A stretch of 10,949 bases of DNA from Sulfurimonas sp. (GTDB lineage Bacteria > Campylobacterota > Campylobacteria > Campylobacterales > Sulfurimonadaceae), in NCBI GenBank assembly GCA_027063215.1, contig JAMOSE010000109.1, positions 1-10,949 of the forward strand, in the 5' to 3' direction. The notes beneath the pieces were generated by a model. That model searched no databases. It was not told where the DNA came from and worked only from the letters and a program-made list of their open reading frames with translations. Both the position numbers and the translations under genes were made by a program. This document shows positions 7,746-10,949 of this stretch, piece by piece (positions within the stretch are counted from its first letter, which is position 1; each line of letters opens with the position of its first letter).

Positions 7746-7775
7746 CTGTTTAACCTTTTCAATTTAAGTTGTGAA

Positions 7776-7809
7776 AGTATAAAACAGTTAGATTACAGTT
7801 AGATTACAT
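7776..7809 (-). promoter_or_regulatory. Pho-box promoter of the pst operon
   Basis: Read on the minus strand, three 11-bp units follow one another: ATGTAATCTAA, CTGTAATCTAA, CTGTTTTATAC. The 18-bp core ATGTAATCTAACTGTAAT (7809-7792) is followed by 10 bp and then TATACT (7781-7776), leaving a leader of about 24 nt to the pstS ATG. Direct TGTAA repeats at 11-bp period with the core 10 bp before the -10 match the geometry of PhoB boxes in E. coli. The same architecture occurs twice more in this window, which argues strongly against chance. The binding regulator is presumed PhoB-like and is not encoded here. Confidence 0.8.
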
Positions 7810-7825
7810 ACAAATCTATTGGTCG

Positions 7826-9004
7826 TTAAAACTTTATAATGGCATCTAACTGCACACGTTCATAATCTGCTTCTGGCTTTCCATCTGTTTTTCCTGCAAA
7901 AAGTGTGTCATAAAAGAGTGTTGCCGCAAGGTATGTTCTTTTGCCAAATTTATATTTTGCTCTAATGGCATGCCCTTTAGCCGCAGTACCACCGCCAAAA
8001 TTATCTGAGTCACTATGTGCACCTACTACTGCATCTGCTTCAAGATATGTGTATGAGTATTTGATTTGCCAATCATGAACTTTTTTTGCTTTTCCTATTT
8101 TAATTGCTAAATCATACCCTAAGTTTTTATCACTTGCTGCAGTGTTGTATGCAACTCCAGCTGCGAGTGTGAGTGGCTTGCCATATACATCTTTAAACTT
8201 GAGTTCTCCAAATGCTTCTAAGATATGATAATCATTTGCAAAAACACCATTAATCAAAGTATTACCCATACCGGTGCCTTTATTAGTGCCATAAATAGGT
8301 GTATTGCCTTTAATTCCATCGTAGTAATAAACACCTGCACCTAAGTTTACTTTAAAGTTTTCCAATTTCATTTTCTCAACATATTGTGCAAAAAAGAGGT
8401 TGATAGTATCCTTGGCAGTAACCTGCTCTGCATATGTTGGTTGGCTGATACCGAGGTTAATGATGCGAGAATCATTTTTATAGCTATAGCTTGCACCATT
8501 GAATGAGAGGTCATTATCCCAGATAAGTTGTGATTTGATCGGTCTATATATCATGTAAGGATGTCTTCCGACTTTGAGCGTAGAGTCGCCATTTTTGTAT
8601 GTAATGTCTAAAATATTAAAGCGTAAGGACTGCCAAAAGTAATCACTCAAAGCTTTATCATCTAAAAATGTCTGATTTCCAGAAGTCGGGTTGCCATAAC
8701 CACTTCGCATACCAATATCAAATGTAAGATTTTTTGTTAAATCAACAGCTGCTACCAAGCGTAATCTGTATCTGTTGTGGTAAGTGTACTTGTTTGTAGC
8801 GTCAGTTCCATCGTTGTAGTAAGTCTCTTTACTCTCATAACGTAAGCGCAGATCACCTGCAAAATGAAATCTCTCAAGTAAATCATGCTCAATCCCGCTA
8901 AACTCTGTAACACTTTTGTGCTCAATAGGTGGGTTTGGGGTTGCATGGAGTGCAAACGCTCCTAGAGTTAAAGTCGTCAATGTTGTTAAAACTGTTTTTT
9001 TCAT
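7826..9004 (-). CDS. Outer-membrane porin, Porin_5 (putative porin) type
   Basis: A predicted beta-barrel of the outer membrane. The signal peptide is residues 1-21 (MKKTVLTTLT start, cleavage after ALHA). FHFAGDLRLRYES (46-58) begins the barrel, and RYRLRLVAAVDLTKNLTFDIG (78-98) leads into GMRSGYGNPTSGNQTFLDD (98-116), the arrangement typical of the Porin_5 family. Alternating hydrophobic strands continue to the C-terminal VQLDAIIKF, ending in Phe as expected for barrel insertion. The ATG is preceded by AGGAAA about 8 nt upstream. It lies 60 nt behind the small gene that follows a Pho-box promoter, and 80 nt before pstS. Co-expression with phosphate uptake is inferred, and passage of phosphate or phosphorylated solutes is plausible but not shown by the sequence. 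Confidence 0.82.
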   Translation of the reverse strand: MKKTVLTTLTTLTLGAFALHATPNPPIEHKSVTEFSGIEHDLLERFHFAGDLRLRYESKETYYNDGTDATNKYTYHNRYRLRLVAAVDLTKNLTFDIGMRSGYGNPTSGNQTFLDDKALSDYFWQSLRFNILDITYKNGDSTLKVGRHPYMIYRPIKSQLIWDNDLSFNGASYSYKNDSRIINLGISQPTYAEQVTAKDTINLFFAQYVEKMKLENFKVNLGAGVYYYDGIKGNTPIYGTNKGTGMGNTLINGVFANDYHILEAFGELKFKDVYGKPLTLAAGVAYNTAASDKNLGYDLAIKIGKAKKVHDWQIKYSYTYLEADAVVGAHSDSDNFGGGTAAKGHAIRAKYKFGKRTYLAATLFYDTLFAGKTDGKPEADYERVQLDAIIKF

Positions 9005-9064
9005 AGTTTATTTTCCTATAGTCTGTTTTTTTGAAATGAAATGTGTGAAATAAAAAAGGGTGTT

Positions 9065-9382
9065 TTAGGAAAATATAGGAGGTTTGTAAGGATTGTTTTT
9101 TATGGTGTTGGAGTTTGATTGTTGAGGGAGATAACATTTAATAGAAACAAGATGTATAAGAGAAGGAGTATTATTCATAAAAAGAACAAAAAATTTTTCT
9201 TCATTCTCTGACTCTTCTGTGTCATCTAACTCAAGAAACTTTGCTTGTTGTGACTCCTGTGTGCTCTTTTCAGTAGCTATCTCTAAAAGGTTTTTGTCTG
9301 TAAAAGAGGGGTTTGCAAAATGAAAAACAGCAAAAACAAGTAGCATGTTTATAATGAATGTATAGATTTTTGCTCTTTTCAT
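9065..9382 (-). CDS. Small exported or membrane-anchored protein of unknown function
   Basis: I do not recognise a family for this 105-residue product. It begins with a basic MKRAK followed by a hydrophobic stretch (about 6-24), either a signal peptide or a single membrane anchor. A polar, acidic middle follows (LELDDTEESENEEK, about 50-63), then a hydrophobic FFVLFM (64-69) and a Pro/Asn-rich tail with YKPPIFS at the end. There is one Cys, near residue 83, and no lipobox. Translation signals are excellent: AAAGGAGG 5 nt before the ATG. A Pho-box promoter lies just upstream with a leader of about 26 nt, and the Porin_5-type gene starts 60 nt downstream. Strong SD, promoter and position make it a real gene. 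A periplasmic helper for the porin or a phosphate-responsive small protein are guesses from context only. Confidence 0.68.
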   Translation of the reverse strand: MKRAKIYTFIINMLLVFAVFHFANPSFTDKNLLEIATEKSTQESQQAKFLELDDTEESENEEKFFVLFMNNTPSLIHLVSIKCYLPQQSNSNTIKNNPYKPPIFS

Positions 9383-9414
9383 TTTATCCTCCTTTATTTT
9401 TTTAGATGTGCGAA

Positions 9415-9448
9415 ATAGTACTGTTAAAAGGTTACAAAAAGATTACAA
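9415..9448 (-). promoter_or_regulatory. Pho-box promoter of the small protein and Porin_5 operon
   Basis: On the minus strand the 18-bp core TTGTAATCTTTTTGTAAC (9448-9431) is followed by 10 bp and then TACTAT (9420-9415), a 4/6 match to TATAAT. The ATG at 9382 lies about 26 nt after the expected transcription start. Core and spacing equal those of the two other sites in the window. Confidence 0.72.
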
Positions 9449-9479
9449 AACAGAACTGCTTTGTAATCTTTTTGTAACC
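9430..9479. repeat. 50-bp near-perfect palindrome made by two back-to-back Pho boxes
   Basis: Arms 9430-9449 and 9460-9479 are perfect 20-bp inverted repeats. Inside them there is one A/C mismatch, then CAG/CTG pairs around a 2-nt AA centre, so 23 of 24 positions pair. Each arm is one complete 11-bp-period box facing outward. The palindrome is upstream of both -10 elements, so it should act as DNA rather than as a transcript hairpin. Confidence 0.9.
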
Positions 9480-9494
9480 AAGCTATTTTATACT
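9461..9494 (+). promoter_or_regulatory. Pho-box promoter of the O/P-like porin gene
   Basis: The core TTGTAATCTTTTTGTAAC (9461-9478) is followed by 10 bp and then TATACT (9489-9494), the same -10 hexamer as the pst promoter. A transcription start near 9501 would give a leader of about 50 nt with AAGGAA just before the ATG at 9553. The leader contains a small TCGC/GCGA stem (9517-9529) and a run of nine A (9534-9542) beside the ribosome binding site. Confidence 0.78.
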
Positions 9495-9552
9495 TCCGCC
9501 AACGAAATGAAATGAATCGCGTGTTGCGAAAGCAAAAAAAAAGGAAACAACA

Positions 9553-10743
9553 ATGAAAAAAATTGCTCTATCAGCTTTAGCTGCTTTAACTTTAGGTTCG
9601 GTTGGCGCAAATGCTACAACACTGTATCAAGATGCAAATGGTCAGGTTTTTACTAAACCGGCTGAAGGTCGTACAGAGATAAAAACACCAACCCCTGTTT
9701 TTGCTCACGCAGATAAGTTGAAATTTTCAGGTGTAACATACATAGGGTATACATATGATAATTATAAAGACGGTTTGACTTCAAATGGTGTGACGTCATA
9801 TAAAGATGATACATCAGATTTTGAAATTCGTCGTGCATATTTCCAATTAAAAGCATACCTTTTAGATGATCCGAAATCATATTACCGTATTACATTTGAC
9901 ATTAGCAAAGATGTGACAGGTGATGAAAAAGTTCGTGCAAAATATGCATACCTTTATTTAAATAATATTTTTGCAAATACGGGTGTTGAGATTGGTCTTG
10001 CGCACCGTCCTTGGCATGATTATGAAGAGCATAATGCTTGGTGCTATAGAAGTATTTCTAAAGTTCTTATAGAAGATAAAAAACATGGTCCGGATCTTTC
10101 AAACTCTGCTGATTTTGGTGTCATGTTTAAAACACGAACACAATACTTTGATGCAGATTATGGTCTTTTTAATGGTGAAGGATATCATTCAAAAAGTAAT
10201 GGAAACGGGATGAGTTTTGAGTGGAGAGCTACTGCGCACTTACTTGGTGTGGACGGTAAAGATAAACAGACACAAAAGACTTACTGGGATGCTTCTTTCT
10301 TTGGGCAGTACAATCAAGGGCATAAAACTGTAACAGTTGGAACAAAAACAGAAAATCAAGATCTTATTTTTGGTGCTTTGCATACGGTATATAATCAACC
10401 GTCATTTTTACTAGCAGCACAATATGTTTATTCTGATGATACTTCAGATATAGCGCATAATGTTTCTGCTCAAGCCGGTGAAGGATACTCAGTAAATGGT
10501 GAATTTCGTATGGGAAGTGAAAAACAGTATAGAGTACTTGCTCGTTATGATGTTTGGAAAAAAGAACAACCATCCGGTGTAAAAGAACCAAAAGATAAAG
10601 GCTATATTATTGGTGGTGCATGGCATCAAAACAAAAATGTCGAATGGATAGCAAATGTTATTGTGACAGACAATGAAGATGGTTCAGTTAAAGAAAAAGA
10701 AAACGGTACACAGTATATGGTTACAGCTGAGGTAAAATTCTAA
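9553..10743 (+). CDS. Outer-membrane porin resembling the phosphate-selective O/P type
   Basis: A predicted outer-membrane beta-barrel. The signal peptide is about residues 1-21 (MKKIALSALAALTLGS, cleavage after ANA). The first strand FSGVTYIGYTYDNY (58-71) precedes DFEIRRAYFQLKAYLLDD (89-106) and YRITFDIS (111-118), the pattern of O/P-type and related porins (a marked RRAYF segment followed by a long strand). LAHRPWHDYEEHNAWCYR (149-166) and DLSNSADFGVMF (181-192) follow. The C-terminus MVTAEVKF ends in Phe. A single Cys sits near residue 164, uncommon in porins. AAGGAA precedes the ATG by about 6 nt. It diverges from the small protein and Porin_5 operon across a shared palindromic Pho box. 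Phosphate or polyphosphate as substrate is supported by the promoter and neighbours; the fold assignment is firmer than the substrate. Confidence 0.8.
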   Translation: MKKIALSALAALTLGSVGANATTLYQDANGQVFTKPAEGRTEIKTPTPVFAHADKLKFSGVTYIGYTYDNYKDGLTSNGVTSYKDDTSDFEIRRAYFQLKAYLLDDPKSYYRITFDISKDVTGDEKVRAKYAYLYLNNIFANTGVEIGLAHRPWHDYEEHNAWCYRSISKVLIEDKKHGPDLSNSADFGVMFKTRTQYFDADYGLFNGEGYHSKSNGNGMSFEWRATAHLLGVDGKDKQTQKTYWDASFFGQYNQGHKTVTVGTKTENQDLIFGALHTVYNQPSFLLAAQYVYSDDTSDIAHNVSAQAGEGYSVNGEFRMGSEKQYRVLARYDVWKKEQPSGVKEPKDKGYIIGGAWHQNKNVEWIANVIVTDNEDGSVKEKENGTQYMVTAEVKF

Positions 10744-10759
10744 GAGTTTTAAAGACAAA

Positions 10760-10788
10760 TCAGAAGCAAGGTTTTTACCTTGCCCTGA
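10760..10788. terminator. Hairpin between convergent genes, probable terminator without a clear U-tract
   Basis: GCAAGGT (10766-10772) pairs with ACCTTGC (10777-10783) around a TTTT loop. The stem continues outward through a small internal loop to TCAG/CTGA (10760-10763 with 10785-10788). It starts 16 nt after the porin stop and also lies 30 nt past the stop of the convergent minus-strand gene, so it may serve both. A T-run after the stem is missing on the plus strand and only weak on the minus strand. Confidence 0.5.
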
Positions 10789-10818
10789 GAAGCTAATAAT
10801 AGAGAAAAAATTTAGTTT

Positions 10819-10949
10819 CTATACGCCATCTACACGAAGAACTTTAGTATTTCCTACCATTAACTCGATCGTCATAAATATTCTTTTAAATACAGACTCT
10901 TGACGGTATTCTAAATTATGTTTTTTACAGATATCTTTTACAATAGGCT
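10819..10949 (-). CDS. C-terminal end of an unidentified protein (5' part outside the window)
   Basis: The minus strand is open from the right edge to a TAG at 10819-10821, giving 42 residues that end in GNTKVLRVDGV and include IVKDICKKHNLEYRQESVF. The amino-acid mix looks like a real protein rather than a shadow frame, and the gene stops neatly before the convergent hairpin. The KKHNLEY pattern near a C-terminus recalls membrane fatty-acid desaturases, but this is too little sequence to assign and I leave the product open. Confidence 0.5.
   Translation of the reverse strand, partial: PIVKDICKKHNLEYRQESVFKRIFMTIELMVGNTKVLRVDGV

Noticed and set aside
7777..7809. Direct repeats before pstS as iterons or a tiny CRISPR array
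   Set aside because: Units are only 11 bp with no spacers, fewer than three full copies, and sit at promoter position; the Pho-box reading accounts for them.
9430..9479. Long AT-rich inverted repeat as a Rho-independent terminator
   Set aside because: It lies between divergent genes, upstream of both -10 elements, with no gene ending into it. Both arms are complete 11-bp-period boxes with correct -10 spacing, so a regulatory palindrome explains it better.
9534..9542. Run of nine A before the O/P-like porin as a phase-variation tract
   Set aside because: It is non-coding and merges with the ribosome binding site. One homopolymer of this size in an AT-rich leader is not enough to claim slippage control.

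Overview
The window is AT-rich, tightly packed bacterial DNA. Its gene content and protein style (Lys-rich proteins, short intergenic gaps, outer-membrane porins and a TonB receptor of a recognisable type) suggest a Campylobacterota member close to Sulfurimonas and relatives. This placement is an inference from protein character, not from a marker gene. Nearly everything in it points to one theme: acquisition of phosphate across both membranes and control of that process.

Layout. Eight complete genes on the minus strand read from about 9382 down to 68: a small secreted or membrane-anchored protein of unknown family (9065-9382), a Porin_5-type outer-membrane porin (7826-9004), pstS, pstC, pstA, pstB and phoU (7745-3481, with gaps of 1-10 nt or a 1-nt overlap), a PhoR-type sensor histidine kinase (2041-3444, GTG start) and a TonB-dependent receptor (68-1957, GTG start). 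On the plus strand, diverging from the small gene, is a second porin resembling the phosphate-selective O/P type (9553-10743). It is followed by a hairpin and by the 3' end of a convergent minus-strand gene that runs off the right edge (10819-10949).

Regulation is the most informative part. Three sites share one architecture: two TGTAA-type half-sites with an 11-bp period (18-bp core), then exactly 10 bp, then a -10-like hexamer. One lies upstream of pstS (minus strand, 7776-7809). The other two lie back to back in the divergent region (minus 9415-9448 and plus 9461-9494), where together they make a 50-bp nearly perfect palindrome. The geometry is that of the enterobacterial Pho box (TGTCAT repeats placed 10 bp before the -10), but the half-site is TGTAA(T/C), and it differs from the published Campylobacter jejuni pho box as I recall it. 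The likely unit is therefore a local Pho regulon. Two porins admit phosphate or phosphorylated compounds through the outer membrane, PstS captures phosphate in the periplasm, PstCAB imports it, PhoU and the PhoR-like kinase signal sufficiency, and a TonB receptor of unknown substrate sits at the distal end.

Points for a second look are the Pho-box architecture and its palindrome, an acidic heptad-like insertion in the periplasmic loop of PstC next to a very basic PstS, the absence of a response regulator beside the kinase, PhoU lacking several canonical acidic ligand positions, the uncharacterised small protein that opens the porin operon, and the TonB receptor in a phosphate locus.
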